The notes: generated from the letters alone by a model not told the origin. Positions 45,411-55,763 are shown, numbered from the stretch's first letter. The stretch is DNA of 64,000 nucleotides from Desulfobulbus oligotrophicus (GCF_016446285.1 NZ_CP054140.1:477501-541500); one strand, 5' to 3'. Made by a program: numbers and translations.

Positions 45411-46524
45411 TTAATGGTGCTGCCAAAGAAGATACGCCTTGATAAAGGGATCCAGCCGCCCATCAAGAACTGCATCGACATTGCCATCTTCGGTATTTGT
45501 CCGATGATCCTTGATCAACCGATACGGCTGGAGCACATAGGAACGTATCTGGCTGCCCCAGGCGATATCCTTTTTGTCACCCTGGAGATTTTCCTGGGCA
45601 CGCTGTTTTTCCTCTCTCCCCCGCTCATATAATCGCGCCGTCAGCATCTTCATAGCCGTTGCCTTGTTGCTGTGCTGGCTCCGTTCACTCTGACACTGCA
45701 CCACAATTCCCGTGGGGAAATGGGTGATCCGGATGGCGGAATCGGTTTTATTGACATGCTGGCCGCCCGAACCACTGGCACGGTAGGTATCGATCCGGAT
45801 GTCCTTGTCATTGATCTCAATGTCAACGTCATCATCCAGCTCAGGCATGACCATGACCGAAGCAAAAGAGGTGTGTCGCCGACCGCTGGAATCAAAAGGT
45901 GAGATACGGACCAATCGATGGATACCGATCTCAGAGCGGAGATAGCCGTACGCATTCTTGCCCTTCACCATAATGGTTACGCTCTTGATACCGGCCTCCT
46001 CGCCGGCCTGGTAGTCAAGGATATCCGACTTAAACCCCTTGTCCTCCACCCACCGCAAGTACATGCGCAGCAGGATACTGACCCAGTCCTGAGCCTCGGT
46101 CCCGCCGGCGCCTGCATGGATGGTCAGCATGGCATTGTTCCCGTCATGTTCGCCGGAGAACATACACTCCAATTCGACCAGATCAATACGCTGCCGCAGC
46201 TCATCAAGACTGGCCACCACCTCCCTGTAGGTTGCCTCGTCACGCTCTTCAAGCGCCATCTCCAGCAGCATGCCGGTTTCATCAAGGTCGGTATAGTTTT
46301 TATCCCAGACTTCAATCAGATCCTGGAGCTCTCCCAACTGCCGCTGAACCCGTTTGGCCTCAGACTGATTGTCCCAGAAACCAGGACTGACGGTCTGGAG
46401 CTCCAGCAGTTCAACCTGTTCACGCTTGCCATCTAAGTCAAAGATGCTCCTTAAGCAAAAGCATCTTGCCTTTCAGGTTGTCGATCAGTTGTTTTGATTC
46501 CGCTGATTCGGTTACATCACCCAT
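45411..46524 (-). CDS. prfB: Peptide chain release factor 2 (programmed +1 frameshift)
   Basis: The zero frame starts at the ATG at 46524 and stops at the TGA at 46438-46440 after 28 codons (...LLLKEHL). A +1 shift at CTT-TGA-C leads into the long frame (DLDGKREQVELL...). The product is about 370 aa. It carries the SPF tripeptide (ISPFDSSGRRHTSF) that reads UGA/UAA and the GGQ motif (SGSGGQHVNKTDSAIRITH). Low RF2 promotes the shift, giving autoregulation. An SD-like AAGGAG sits just before the shift codon, as in other prfB genes. Confidence 0.95.
46438..46452 (-). promoter_or_regulatory. prfB: prfB programmed +1 frameshift site
   Basis: On the minus strand AAGGAG-CAT-CTT-TGA-C: the SD-like hexamer 3 nt before the slippery CTT and an in-frame TGA followed by C, the classic RF2 arrangement. 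Confidence 0.93.
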
Positions 46525-46714
46525 GGATCACCTCATTGAATAAACACACAAACGTACTTTTTATCGCGCTTGCAGGCAGTTGACAAACATGGCCGGTCAT
46601 AACTGACCGCCCGCCTCTTTTTTTAAATGGAAGGTATATTAAACAGAAACGGTTCAAGTCTCAAGAAAGAAACTCCGCACACCGATGTGCATGCCCCGGT
46701 ATTGGCACCGGGTG

Positions 46715-48322
46715 CTAACTGCGGGCTCTGTATCGGTTCAGCAGCAGAAAAAACGGCATCAGAACAGCACAGATCAGCCCGAAATATGAACCATTCCAGG
46801 TGAACACGGTCTGCAGATTCATTACCGGTACATCTGCCGCCTGTGCAGCCTCTGTGAAGATCTCGGTCTGCACCATGATATGCCCGACAGGATCAATGAA
46901 ACCGCTGATACCGGTATTCGCAGCCCGAACCAGAGAACGCTTGTTCTCCACAGCGCGAAAGACGGCCATGGCCATGGATTGATACGGTGCACTCGACCGC
47001 CCATACCAGGCATCATTGGTCAGATTGACCAGCATGTTTGCCCCCTTTTTGACGGTCGTTGCAGCGATGTCGGGAAAGATCGACTCATAACAGATGAGCA
47101 CTCCCAGCCACAACGGGCCAAGCGGCAGAGGGCCGGTGACGGTGCCGGCTGAAAAATCGCCGATATTGACGACAAGGGGTTGCAGAAAGGGCAGATACCG
47201 GCGCAAGGGGACATATTCGCCGAAAGGAACAAGGTGTTGCTTGTTATACTCGCCACCGACTTTCCCCTCCGGACCGATCAGGATGGACCCGTTGTAATAG
47301 CGGATCTCTTCCTCTCCTTCTTTTTTAACAGTGACCGAGTACAACGGTGCCCCGGTGAACAGCCAGGTGTTAGTGTCTGTGGTAAACCCGATCACCTTGC
47401 CGATCAGCGTGTCCTGTTGTGGATAAAACGGCAGAGCGGTTTCCGGCCAGATGATCAGTTGTGCCGCTTCTCCGTCCAGCACCTGTCGTGACAGTCGCAG
47501 GTAGGTATCAACTGTTTCCGCCTTTATGGCCGGTGACCATTTGATCGCCTGATCAATATTGCCCTGCACCACGGCCACCCGTGCCTGCAAAGAGTGATTG
47601 ATCGTCGTTGCAACGGCATGATAGCGCACCAGCGAATAGCCGATCACAGCAACAAACAGGACTCCGGCCGTAAGCAACAGCCGGCGCTCGGATCGCTGCC
47701 GGTAACGACTGCGGTATTGCCGCCAATCCAGGCCAGCGACCAGTAAACAGTTGCCAAGCACAAGAAAAAACGTGAGCAGATGATGCCCGCCAAGGTCTGC
47801 CGCCTGGATCAGCCAGGGCTGACTGAACAGACCATACCCGAGATCCATCCACGGGAAACCGGTAAAAAGAACGGAACGCAGATAATCAAGCCCCACCCAG
47901 AACAGTGGCGCGATCCAAACAAACGCGACCGCAGATCGTTCTTGATCCTTTGCACGCCCGGCCAGCAGGCTGAGCAGTCCGCAAAACACCGCGCAATAGC
48001 CGGCCATGTATGAGGCCAGCAGTACAAGCGCCGGCAGGCTCACCCAAAGCGGTAAATCGCCGTACTGCCCCAGGACAATTAAAATCCAGTACAGCAAGGC
48101 CAGATGGTACACCACACCAAAGAGAAACCCGGCGGCAACACTGCGCAGGGGACGGTCGTTAAGGCACAGCCGCAGAAGAGGAACCAGAGCAACAAACAGC
48201 AGAGGCCACCACCCGATCTTTCCGGGCATGGCCAAGGCTGACAGAGCGGCGGAGACAAGAGCCGCCCACAGGAGGTTGGGCTGAACCTCAGTCCTGGGTC
48301 TGGATGTCTGCGTTGCGAACAA
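46715..48322 (-). CDS. lnt: Apolipoprotein N-acyltransferase
   Basis: About 535 aa; the start is uncertain (TTG at 48322 with overlap into corC; the first ATG, at 48229, would cut into the first membrane helix). N-terminal hydrophobic segments (PGKIGWWPLLFVALVPLL, FTGFPWMDLGYGLFSQPWLIQ) are followed by a nitrilase-like periplasmic domain with the triad regions IIWPETALPFYP (Glu), NKQHLVPFGEYVPLR (Lys/Glu) and GVLICYESIFPDIA (Cys). It acylates the N-terminal Cys of lipoproteins. Downstream of corC, as often seen. Confidence 0.9.
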   Translation of the reverse strand: MFATQTSRPRTEVQPNLLWAALVSAALSALAMPGKIGWWPLLFVALVPLLRLCLNDRPLRSVAAGFLFGVVYHLALLYWILIVLGQYGDLPLWVSLPALVLLASYMAGYCAVFCGLLSLLAGRAKDQERSAVAFVWIAPLFWVGLDYLRSVLFTGFPWMDLGYGLFSQPWLIQAADLGGHHLLTFFLVLGNCLLVAGLDWRQYRSRYRQRSERRLLLTAGVLFVAVIGYSLVRYHAVATTINHSLQARVAVVQGNIDQAIKWSPAIKAETVDTYLRLSRQVLDGEAAQLIIWPETALPFYPQQDTLIGKVIGFTTDTNTWLFTGAPLYSVTVKKEGEEEIRYYNGSILIGPEGKVGGEYNKQHLVPFGEYVPLRRYLPFLQPLVVNIGDFSAGTVTGPLPLGPLWLGVLICYESIFPDIAATTVKKGANMLVNLTNDAWYGRSSAPYQSMAMAVFRAVENKRSLVRAANTGISGFIDPVGHIMVQTEIFTEAAQAADVPVMNLQTVFTWNGSYFGLICAVLMPFFLLLNRYRARS

Positions 48323-49187
48323 TCCGTACACTCTTGATGCGTCGCGGGTCAACCCCCAACACTTTAAAGGTGAGACCGCTTTCCTGGACAACGGTACCGG
48401 ACGGCGGCACTTTGCCCAGCCGATGGATAATAAAACCACCCACTGATTCGTAGGGTCCCTCCGGCAGGGTCAAGTGAAAATGATTTTCAACCTCTTCAAT
48501 GTCAATCTTGGCATCGACAATCACTGCCCGCTCATCGACAACACGCAACTCATTTTCTTCGTCGTCATGTTCATCAATAATTTCACCAACGATCTCTTCA
48601 AGCACATCCTCAAGGGTCACCAACCCCCGGACACTGTCGAACTCGTCGACAACAATGGCCAGATGAATTTTTTTCGATTGAAATTCGCGTAACAGTTCGG
48701 GGATCGGCTTTGATTCGGGAATATAGGTGGCAGGATTTAAAAATTCTCTCAGATCGATTTGAGTATCGCCCCCACGCGCACAGATACCGAGGAGGTCCTT
48801 GGCATGGAGAATGCCGATTATATGATCGGAAGTACCCTGATAAATTGGAATACGAGTATATCCTTCCTCACTAATCAGCCGTATCAACTCCGGAATCGAG
48901 GTGTTGAGTTCGGCGCAAACCATCTCCGCCGATGGGGTCATGATTTCAGAGGCGACCGTTTCCCGTAGTTCAAAGATAGAGTTGATCAGCTGTTCTTCAT
49001 GCAGGGTGATCAATCCCTGCTCTTCGCCACCCTCAAGCAACCCCTGAATCTCATGCTCGAGCTCTTTGGTGGTGTCAGGAGCACCACGAAAACCAAGGGC
49101 AGACTTTATTTTCTCAAAAAACGACTTACCAGGAGGTTCCTCGTCCGAGGATGTCGAAGGGGCAGACGCTGGTTCTGCAGTGACCAT
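48288..49187 (-). CDS. corC: CorC/TlyC-type CBS-domain protein
   Basis: 299 aa without membrane segments: a CBS pair (EIMTPSAEMVCAEL..., LREFLNPATYIPESKPIPELL), then VDEFDSVRGLVTLEDVLEEIVGEI and a C-terminal CorC_HlyC (transporter-associated) domain (LTLPEGPYESVGGFIIHRLGKVP). The short CorC form lacks the DUF21 membrane domain. Linked to Mg/Co efflux or to envelope stress. It overlaps the predicted lnt start. Confidence 0.9.
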   Translation of the reverse strand: MVTAEPASAPSTSSDEEPPGKSFFEKIKSALGFRGAPDTTKELEHEIQGLLEGGEEQGLITLHEEQLINSIFELRETVASEIMTPSAEMVCAELNTSIPELIRLISEEGYTRIPIYQGTSDHIIGILHAKDLLGICARGGDTQIDLREFLNPATYIPESKPIPELLREFQSKKIHLAIVVDEFDSVRGLVTLEDVLEEIVGEIIDEHDDEENELRVVDERAVIVDAKIDIEEVENHFHLTLPEGPYESVGGFIIHRLGKVPPSGTVVQESGLTFKVLGVDPRRIKSVRIVRNADIQTQD

Positions 49188-49443
49188 AAAGTTTTTTTAT
49201 CTCCGTTTTTATAAAAATAATCTGATCTTTTGAAATTAGAGTAACTCAGCACAAAGTCAAGGATATTTTCCATGCCAACAACAGGTACTTCCTCTTGCCC
49301 TGTCCTATCATACAATGCTCATGGGCGAAGACCTCTTTTCCATCACTCTTCTTTCTTGACGACAAGGTAACGGTGTGCTAAAAAAGCTGTCGCAATTGAT
49401 ACGCATTTTCTCTCGATTGCCTTTGCAGTTTGTTGTTTAATTG

Positions 49444-49519
49444 GGGCCGTTAGCTCAGCTGGTAGAGCAGTTGACTCTTAATCAATTGGCCTGGGGTTCG
49501 AATCCCTAACGGCCCACCA
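49444..49519 (+). tRNA. tRNA-Lys (anticodon CTT)
   Basis: 76 nt with CCA. Acceptor GGGCCGT/ACGGCCC, anticodon arm GTTGA-CTCTTAA-TCAAT with anticodon CTT, and T-arm GGGG-TTCGAAT-CCCT. Confidence 0.95.
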
Positions 49520-49527
49520 CACAATCA

Positions 49528-49561
49528 AGCACCTGGCGAACACTCGTCAGGTGCTTTTTTT
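49528..49561 (+). terminator. Rho-independent terminator of tRNA-Lys
   Basis: AGCACCTG/CAGGTGCT stem (8 bp) with a 12-nt loop and seven T, 8 bp after the tRNA. Confidence 0.85.
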
Positions 49562-49599
49562 GTTGGCCACTGCCTGTAAAACAATCACGAGCACCAAAT

Positions 49600-49635
49600 A
49601 AAAAAAGCCACCTAGCAGAAACCGGCTAAGTGGCT
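49600..49635 (-). terminator. Rho-independent terminator of tRNA-Arg(TCT)
   Basis: On the minus strand AGCCACTTAGC pairs with GCTAGGTGGCT with one bulge and is followed by seven T. It lies 9 bp past the tRNA. Confidence 0.8.
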
Positions 49636-49643
49636 GTATGGAC

Positions 49644-49720
<77 letters not shown>

Positions 49721-49798
49721 AATAATGTGGTGCCAATGTACCGGGGAATAGTCATGGGTGCAAGTATATTACAGACAGCAGACAGGCACTTTTTTCTT

Positions 49799-52126
49799 TC
49801 AAGGTGCCCCTTCATCAAGCTGTTCCCAGATCGGACCGGCGGCAGTATCATGAACCGTCACGCCCTTTCGCAGCAACTCCTCGCGGACAGAGTCTGCTGC
49901 TGTCCAGTCCTTGATCTGTCGAGCTCTCTCCCGTTGCCGAATCAAGCGATCAATTTCCGGTGTAAGAGGGCACTGCTCCAGACGCAGGACACCCAACACG
50001 GTATTGATCGTCCGCAACACGTCCAGAATATCATTCTTCTGCTCGCGGTCCAACTGGCTGGCCTGGACAATGGGGTTGGTGACCTTGATGAAGTTAAATA
50101 AGGCACCCAGTGCTCCGGAAATGTTAAGATCATCGTTCATTGCCTCGATAAAGCACCGTTCGAGCTCCGACACTGAACTGGCAACTTCCGGGTGGGGCAA
50201 CCCTGCGGGCAGACACATGAGCTTGCGGGTATACTCATCAATGCGCCGGAGGGCTGTGCGTGCAGCGTCAAGCCGCTTGTAGGAAAACAGCATCGGCTTG
50301 CGGTAATGTACTCCCAGAAGCATGAACCTGATCTCGCGGCCGGAGTATCCCCGTCCCAACACCTCTCGCAGGGTGACAATATTGCCGGCCTCACTTGCCA
50401 TTTTACGGCCATCCTTGCGTAACTGCCCGGAGTGCATCCAATAGTTAGCCAGGGGCTTGCCGGTAAGGGCCTCTGCAATAGCGATCTCATTCTCGTGATG
50501 CGGGAAAACCAGATCCTGACTGGCGGTATGGATGTCCAGGGTTTCACCAAGATACCTGGTCGACATGGCGGAACATTCAATATGCCAACTCGGTCGGACA
50601 TTGCCCCAGTCGGTTTCATAGAAAATACCCTCTTTCAACTCTGCCAGGGTGGAGCGTTTCAACAGTGTAAAATCACGTGGATTATCTTTTTCGTAGTTAT
50701 CAAGATCCACGGTCTGGCCAAGCTTGATCTTACTGAGGTCAATGCCGGAAAGCCGCCCATAGGATTTGAACTTGGAGATATCAAAGTAAATCGAGCCCAG
50801 CTTTTCATAGGCAAACCCCTTGTGAGTGAGGTCATGAGCAATCTCGATCATATCTTCGACATGTTCGGAGGCAAGGGGGTATCCCGCCGCCTTTTCAATA
50901 CTCAACACCTCCATTGCCTCCATGAACTCTCTGATGTAGCGGCCGGTAAACTCTTTTAAGCCGGCACCGGCCTCAATGGCACCATTGATGGTGTTATCGT
51001 CGAGGTCAGTGAAGTTCATGTACAAATCAACAGCATAACCGCAAGATCGCAGATAACGGTTGATCAGGTCAGCTACAATCAACCGGCGGGCATGACCGAT
51101 ATTGGGTGACTCAAAAGCTGTGGGGCCACAGGCATACAGCGTCACCTTGCCGGGATTGATCGGACGAAAAACCTCCTTTTTACGGGTCATGGTGTTGAAG
51201 ATCTTCAACTGTGACTCATCTGCAGGTGTTTTTTCCTGCTGCACAAAAAGAGCGGTGCTCAGGTATCGTTCTCCACCATCGGGCAAAAGGGCCACAATAT
51301 ACCCCTCGTCGATCTCCCTTGCCCGCTGCAGAGCAACAAACATGGCCGCACCACTGCTCATGCCGGCAAAGATACCCTCCTCTGCCGCCAGTCGACGCAC
51401 CGTTTGAAAAGCATCTTCGTCGGCAATGTTGACAATTGCGTGGGGCAAAGTTTTATCGAAGATACCAGGCTTGTACGACTCCTTCATGTTCTTGAGCCCT
51501 TGGATTTTATGACCGGCATAGGGCTCCACCGCTATCACCCGAACCTCTGGATGATGATCTCTAAACCATCTCGACAGCCCCATGGCTGTTCCCGAAGTAC
51601 CCAAAGTAACAATGATATCGGTTACTCGTCCTTCGGTTTGCTCCCAGATTTCCGGCGCTGTGCCCTTATAGTGGGCCTGCCAGTTAGCCGGGTTGTTAAA
51701 CTGATCGGCAAGGAAGTAACGATCAGGATGCTCACGGGCCAGTGCATAGGCTTTTTCAATGGCACCATCGGTTGCCCTTTTGGCCGGAGTAAGAATGATC
51801 TCAGCTCCATAGGCCTGCATAATCAGGCGCCGTTCAATGGAGGCTGATTCCGGCATGATCAACTGACAACGGTATTGCTTTGCCGCACACACCATGGCCA
51901 TGCCGATGCCGGTATTACCGCTGGTCGCCTCCAAAAGAATCTTATCATGGGTCAGCTCACCGCTCTTCTCAGCTGCCTCAACCATGGAAAGTGCCACCCG
52001 GTCTTTTATCGAACCGCCAGGATTTCGGGATTCAAGCTTGCCAACCAGCTGAACTCTCCCATCGCTGGGATTAAGTTTATTCAGTTCAACCAGAGGTGTA
52101 TTGCCTATCAGCTCAACAAGTTTCAT
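49799..52126 (-). CDS. Fused cysteine synthase / cysteinyl-tRNA synthetase
   Basis: 775 aa in one frame. Residues 1-295 are a complete CysK-type O-acetylserine sulphhydrylase: GGSIKDRV with the PLP lysine at 41, SGNTG at 69-73, and the TSGT phosphate loop near 177. Residues ~308-775 are a class I CysRS: YACGPT at 331-336, WHIECSAM at 514-521, FPHHENE at 541-547, so the zinc ligands Cys333, Cys518, His and Glu are kept. The HIGH motif reads NIGH (342-345) and KMSKS reads KMASE (575-579), losing the second lysine. The fusion could pass new cysteine to charging. Whether it charges tRNA with such motifs is open. Confidence 0.92.
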   Translation of the reverse strand: MKLVELIGNTPLVELNKLNPSDGRVQLVGKLESRNPGGSIKDRVALSMVEAAEKSGELTHDKILLEATSGNTGIGMAMVCAAKQYRCQLIMPESASIERRLIMQAYGAEIILTPAKRATDGAIEKAYALAREHPDRYFLADQFNNPANWQAHYKGTAPEIWEQTEGRVTDIIVTLGTSGTAMGLSRWFRDHHPEVRVIAVEPYAGHKIQGLKNMKESYKPGIFDKTLPHAIVNIADEDAFQTVRRLAAEEGIFAGMSSGAAMFVALQRAREIDEGYIVALLPDGGERYLSTALFVQQEKTPADESQLKIFNTMTRKKEVFRPINPGKVTLYACGPTAFESPNIGHARRLIVADLINRYLRSCGYAVDLYMNFTDLDDNTINGAIEAGAGLKEFTGRYIREFMEAMEVLSIEKAAGYPLASEHVEDMIEIAHDLTHKGFAYEKLGSIYFDISKFKSYGRLSGIDLSKIKLGQTVDLDNYEKDNPRDFTLLKRSTLAELKEGIFYETDWGNVRPSWHIECSAMSTRYLGETLDIHTASQDLVFPHHENEIAIAEALTGKPLANYWMHSGQLRKDGRKMASEAGNIVTLREVLGRGYSGREIRFMLLGVHYRKPMLFSYKRLDAARTALRRIDEYTRKLMCLPAGLPHPEVASSVSELERCFIEAMNDDLNISGALGALFNFIKVTNPIVQASQLDREQKNDILDVLRTINTVLGVLRLEQCPLTPEIDRLIRQRERARQIKDWTAADSVREELLRKGVTVHDTAAGPIWEQLDEGAP

Positions 52127-52234
52127 GTTGTCGGAATATATTGTCTGAAATTCTTAATATGTAAGCATGTCGATTTAAACAGCTTATTCCCAGGAAAAGC
52201 ACACAAAAGGGCCAGGGAAAACCCTGCAGGTTGT

Positions 52235-52726
52235 CTACTGAGCATTGATGGCAAAAGTCAGCCATAACCGCTGCAACGCCTCCCGGCATTCCTGATTGGC
52301 AACACCTGCAGTCAGCCGGCGGACCTCGTGCTCAAAATCGCTGTCAATGACCCGGGCCTGAGCTCGAGCGTGAAAAAAAGACTGCTCTGTCGACACAGCC
52401 GGTTGTTCCGGCTGCAGCTGCCAGCGGATGTCAGTTATCTTCATCTCTGTCAGATGCTGATTGATCCGGGTAAGCAGATCGGTTTTTATGAAATGGAAGT
52501 GATGCATCCAGGAAGAATCCTGTACATAAATCCACAAGGTATCACGACGCAAAAAAGCCGGTGCGGTCAACCGGGCTGTCTCCACCCCGACAACAGTGGG
52601 CCACTCCTGCGCCAGGCGAACAACCTGCCATGGATGGGTCCACTGTTTTCCGGCATAAACCTGGGGTAAGATAGTCCGCAGGAGCACCGGCTCTCCCTTT
52701 TCATAACGGGTTCTTGCTTTTTCCAT
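52235..52726 (-). CDS. DUF721 (DciA-like) protein
   Basis: 163 aa from the ATG at 52726. The N-terminal DUF721 domain is recognised by LLRTILPQVYAGKQWTHPWQVVRLAQEWPTVVG, APAFLRRDTLWIYVQDSSWMHHFHFIKTDLLTRIN. The family includes DciA, which loads the DnaB helicase in many bacteria lacking DnaC. That role is inferred only. The C-terminal tail (from about residue 105) is not conserved to my knowledge. Confidence 0.75.
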   Translation of the reverse strand: MEKARTRYEKGEPVLLRTILPQVYAGKQWTHPWQVVRLAQEWPTVVGVETARLTAPAFLRRDTLWIYVQDSSWMHHFHFIKTDLLTRINQHLTEMKITDIRWQLQPEQPAVSTEQSFFHARAQARVIDSDFEHEVRRLTAGVANQECREALQRLWLTFAINAQ

Positions 52727-53267
52727 CAACACCACTTCGATAACACAACCAGGTTTTATTAACCTGCCACAGCAACCAGCAAAGCACCTTTCTCCAGGTG
52801 CTGTATATTTCTTTTGCACTTCAGGAGAACCTACTCTATTTACCGGTAACCTGCATGAAAAAATCCGATGCACATGACAGCTCAAGCAGGAACTCAACAA
52901 AACCTGATCCCTGTAAATTCGGCCGATTCCTCCCTACCGGCAGCAGCGACCACCAGCTGACCACTGCCCGGCTCCGCATCAACGTCAACATCACCTGACA
53001 AGCTGAGATTGTGTGACTGAGCGGTTGACCAGCTGCCAATATTGCCTTAACTGTGCTTAATATCGCTGTAAACACCACAATGTTCAAGACAGGGATTGCA
53101 GCGGACTCAAACCCACCTTTATCCGAACAGGAACATCAGCTGCGAAAAGGACAGCTGATGTTCCTGTTAATCAGTTACGATCTTCCGTACCCTGTCATGA
53201 TATGGTATGCAACAGTACAGTCGGTCATAAAAATGCATCTGGTAAACAGTTTCGTGGAGAACAACCG
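52727..53267. other. Intergenic region with a strong inverted repeat
   Basis: 540 bp between divergent genes. No protein frame is supported. It contains a perfect 17-bp inverted repeat at 53126-53168, listed separately. A GGAG site at 53255 serves the gene starting at 53268. Confidence 0.55.
53126..53168. repeat. Perfect 17-bp inverted repeat, 9-nt loop
   Basis: AACAGGAACATCAGCTG, loop CGAAAAGGA, then the exact reverse complement. Neither strand has a T-run after the stem, so it is not a standard terminator. It could be an RNA structure, a regulator site or a short palindromic mobile unit. Confidence 0.85.
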
Positions 53268-53777
53268 GTGAAAGCACTACAAACCAAAAACTTTATCTAT
53301 ATAGTCGGTGAACAGCAGGAAGGGGTTGTCCAGGAAGCACCGGAGATCTTTACTTTCACCGAACAGTCCATGCAACAGATCGAGACAGCCGAACTGGCTC
53401 TGGTCATAGCCAACGTCTTTGCCAAAAACCAGCTTTTCCCCGGACCGGATGGAGCACTCACCTCTGTGATCCATGAATTTGTCGCTCGTTCAGAAAAATT
53501 CAAGCGCCGACGTTCTAAATATAAACAGGGACGCTGCACACTGGTAACAGCCCTGAAGCGACTCGACGGGCAGATATCGGTCAAGGTGTCAGCCGTTTTT
53601 CCGGTGCAGACAAACGCTCTCACCTCTCAGGATCCGGAAGGTTTTCGATCCCTGCTGATCGATTCCCTCCCCGGTTTTCAGGATGCATTTACTGAGGAAG
53701 CCTATGCCCCTGACTCCAAGATTATTGATATTATTAAACAGACGACCCTGCACCATATCCAGGCATCCCTGCAATAA
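53268..53777 (+). CDS. Conserved-looking hypothetical protein
   Basis: 169 aa from the GTG at 53268, chosen for the GGAG ribosome site 9 nt upstream; other in-frame codons upstream have none. No motif is recognised. It is a soluble alpha/beta-looking protein (KNFIYIVGEQQEGVVQEAPEIFTFTEQSMQ...), with a central basic stretch KFKRRRSKYKQGR. It precedes ftsH by 140 bp in the same direction and may be co-transcribed. Confidence 0.6.
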   Translation: MKALQTKNFIYIVGEQQEGVVQEAPEIFTFTEQSMQQIETAELALVIANVFAKNQLFPGPDGALTSVIHEFVARSEKFKRRRSKYKQGRCTLVTALKRLDGQISVKVSAVFPVQTNALTSQDPEGFRSLLIDSLPGFQDAFTEEAYAPDSKIIDIIKQTTLHHIQASLQ

Positions 53778-53916
53778 GCGACCTGTTCAACCACTGCAGT
53801 GGAGCCGGTAACTCTATACACAACAACACCCATACGTTAAACACAGGCAGGTTGAAGCACATTATCCTGTACGCCAATCTCAACCACACCTACACCTGAA
53901 CAAAACGGGGACCATT

Positions 53917-55734
53917 ATGGACAACAAACAAAAATTCAATGCGATTTTCGCCATCTTTGCTGTTGTCAGCATCCTGGTTATCCATGAACTCTGGGTCGAA
54001 CAGCAGAGCATTGCTCCAGTTCCCTACAGTGAACTGGAAAATCTGTTGCAGCAAAACAAAATAGCTGAACTCACCATTCGCGAAAAATTTATCGTCGGTG
54101 AGTTGAAAGAAGCCGAAAACGGCAAAAAAACCATTGTCGCCAACCGGGTTGAACCTGAACTCGCTGAGCATCTATCGCAGTACAAGGTCCCGTACACCCA
54201 GGTGTATGAAAGCAAGTTTCTCGCCACCCTGCTTTCCTGGATCGTTCCGGCTCTGGTGTTTTTTGGCATCTGGATGTTCGTCTTACGAAGGTTCGCTGAA
54301 AAACAGGGTATGGGCGGCAGCTTTATGAACATCGGCAAGTCAAAGGCCAAGGTCTATGTTGAACAACAGACCGGCGTGACCTTTGACGATGTGGCCGGGG
54401 TGGATGAAAGCAAGGCTGAACTGCAGGAAATTGTTGATTTTCTGAAGAACCCTGATGAGTACGGCAAGCTGGGGGCCCGCATGCCTAAAGGTGTGCTGCT
54501 GGTTGGCCCTCCGGGTACCGGTAAAACTCTCCTGGCCAGAGCGGTCGCCGGTCAGGCTGCAGTTCCCTTTTTTTCCATCAGTGGATCAGAGTTTGTGGAG
54601 ATGTTTGTTGGCGTCGGTGCCGCCCGTGTCCGTGATCTTTTTGAACAGGCGAGAAAATCAGCACCGGCAATTATTTTCATCGACGAGCTGGATGCTCTGG
54701 GTCGCGTGAGAACCGCTGCCGGCATAGGCGGTAATGATGAGCGTGAACAGACGCTCAACCAACTGCTGGTCGAGCTGGATGGCTTTGATCCTTCCAGCGG
54801 CCTGGTGTTACTGGCAGCCACGAACCGTCCCGAGGTGCTTGATCCGGCGCTGTTGCGTGCCGGTCGGTTCGACCGGCAGGTCCTGGTTGATCGTCCCGAC
54901 AAACTGGGACGCATTGCCATCCTGCAGGTCCACATGAAAAAAATTCGACTGGGTGATGATGTTGATCCAAGTCAGGTGGCAGATCTGACCACCGGTTTTT
55001 CCGGAGCCGATCTTGCCAACCTGGTTAACGAGGCTGCGCTCCTGGCAACACGCAGACAGGCAGAGGAGGTCAGTATGCATGACTTTACCCAGGCCATTGA
55101 GCGCATCATCGCCGGTCTGGAGAAAAAGAACCGTCTGCTCAATCCAAAAGAACGGAAGATCGTCGCCTACCATGAGGTCGGCCATGCGCTCACTGCCCTG
55201 GCCCTGCCCGGAACAGACCCGGTTTTTAAAATTTCCATTATCCCCCGGGGCATTGGCTCATTGGGATACACTCTGCAGCGGCCGACCGAAGACCGCTTTC
55301 TCATGACCAAAGAAGAACTGGAGAATAAGATCGCTGTACTTCTCGGCGGCAGAGCCGCCGAGAAGTTGATCTTCGACCATCTGTCCACCGGTGCCTCGGA
55401 TGACATCGCCAGGGCCACGGATATTGCCCGCAATATGGTGACCCGTTACGGCATGGATCCGGATATCGGTTTTGTTGTTTATGAAGAAAATCAGCCCTCT
55501 TTCCTCGCTCAACAGGGACATGGCCATGGTGTCAACGGCTGTCAGATCAGTGACAGTACAGCCCAGCGAATCGACGACTCGGTACGTAAAATCATCGACG
55601 ACACCTTTGTCCGCACGTATGAAATCATGGAGAAAAACAGGGATATCCTGGAACGATGCGCCAAAACGCTTCTGGAAAAAGAAACGCTCCTGGAGCAGGA
55701 ACTCGTCGAATTGACTGCTGACCTCAAGAGATAA
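53917..55734 (+). CDS. ftsH: ATP-dependent zinc metalloprotease FtsH
   Basis: 605 aa. Two membrane helices (about residues 8-26 and 105-125) flank a short periplasmic domain. The AAA domain has Walker A GPPGTGKT (about 197-204), Walker [12 protein letters not shown], the pore FVGVG motif ([15 protein letters not shown]), and the second-region-of-homology [14 protein letters not shown]. The protease site is HEVGH (419-423), with a third zinc ligand in the conserved [19 protein letters not shown] region. It degrades membrane and regulatory proteins. Confidence 0.95.
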   Translation: MDNKQKFNAIFAIFAVVSILVIHELWVEQQSIAPVPYSELENLLQQNKIAELTIREKFIVGELKEAENGKKTIVANRVEPELAEHLSQYKVPYTQVYESKFLATLLSWIVPALVFFGIWMFVLRRFAEKQGMGGSFMNIGKSKAKVYVEQQTGVTFDDVAGVDESKAELQEIVDFLKNPDEYGKLGARMPKGVLLVGPPGTGKTLLARAVAGQAAVPFFSISGSEFVEMFVGVGAARVRDLFEQARKSAPAIIFIDELDALGRVRTAAGIGGNDEREQTLNQLLVELDGFDPSSGLVLLAATNRPEVLDPALLRAGRFDRQVLVDRPDKLGRIAILQVHMKKIRLGDDVDPSQVADLTTGFSGADLANLVNEAALLATRRQAEEVSMHDFTQAIERIIAGLEKKNRLLNPKERKIVAYHEVGHALTALALPGTDPVFKISIIPRGIGSLGYTLQRPTEDRFLMTKEELENKIAVLLGGRAAEKLIFDHLSTGASDDIARATDIARNMVTRYGMDPDIGFVVYEENQPSFLAQQGHGHGVNGCQISDSTAQRIDDSVRKIIDDTFVRTYEIMEKNRDILERCAKTLLEKETLLEQELVELTADLKR

Positions 55735-55763
55735 GCACTCTTTTAAAGAGTACAGACTGACCT

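Noticed and set aside
47553-47852. Frames inside lnt, valS, iorA and similar long genes on either strand
   Set aside because: Shadows of clearly conserved genes; no independent start signals.
55737-55751. ACTCTTTTAAAGAGT hairpin after ftsH
   Set aside because: Only a 6-bp stem, no T-run; too weak to call a terminator.
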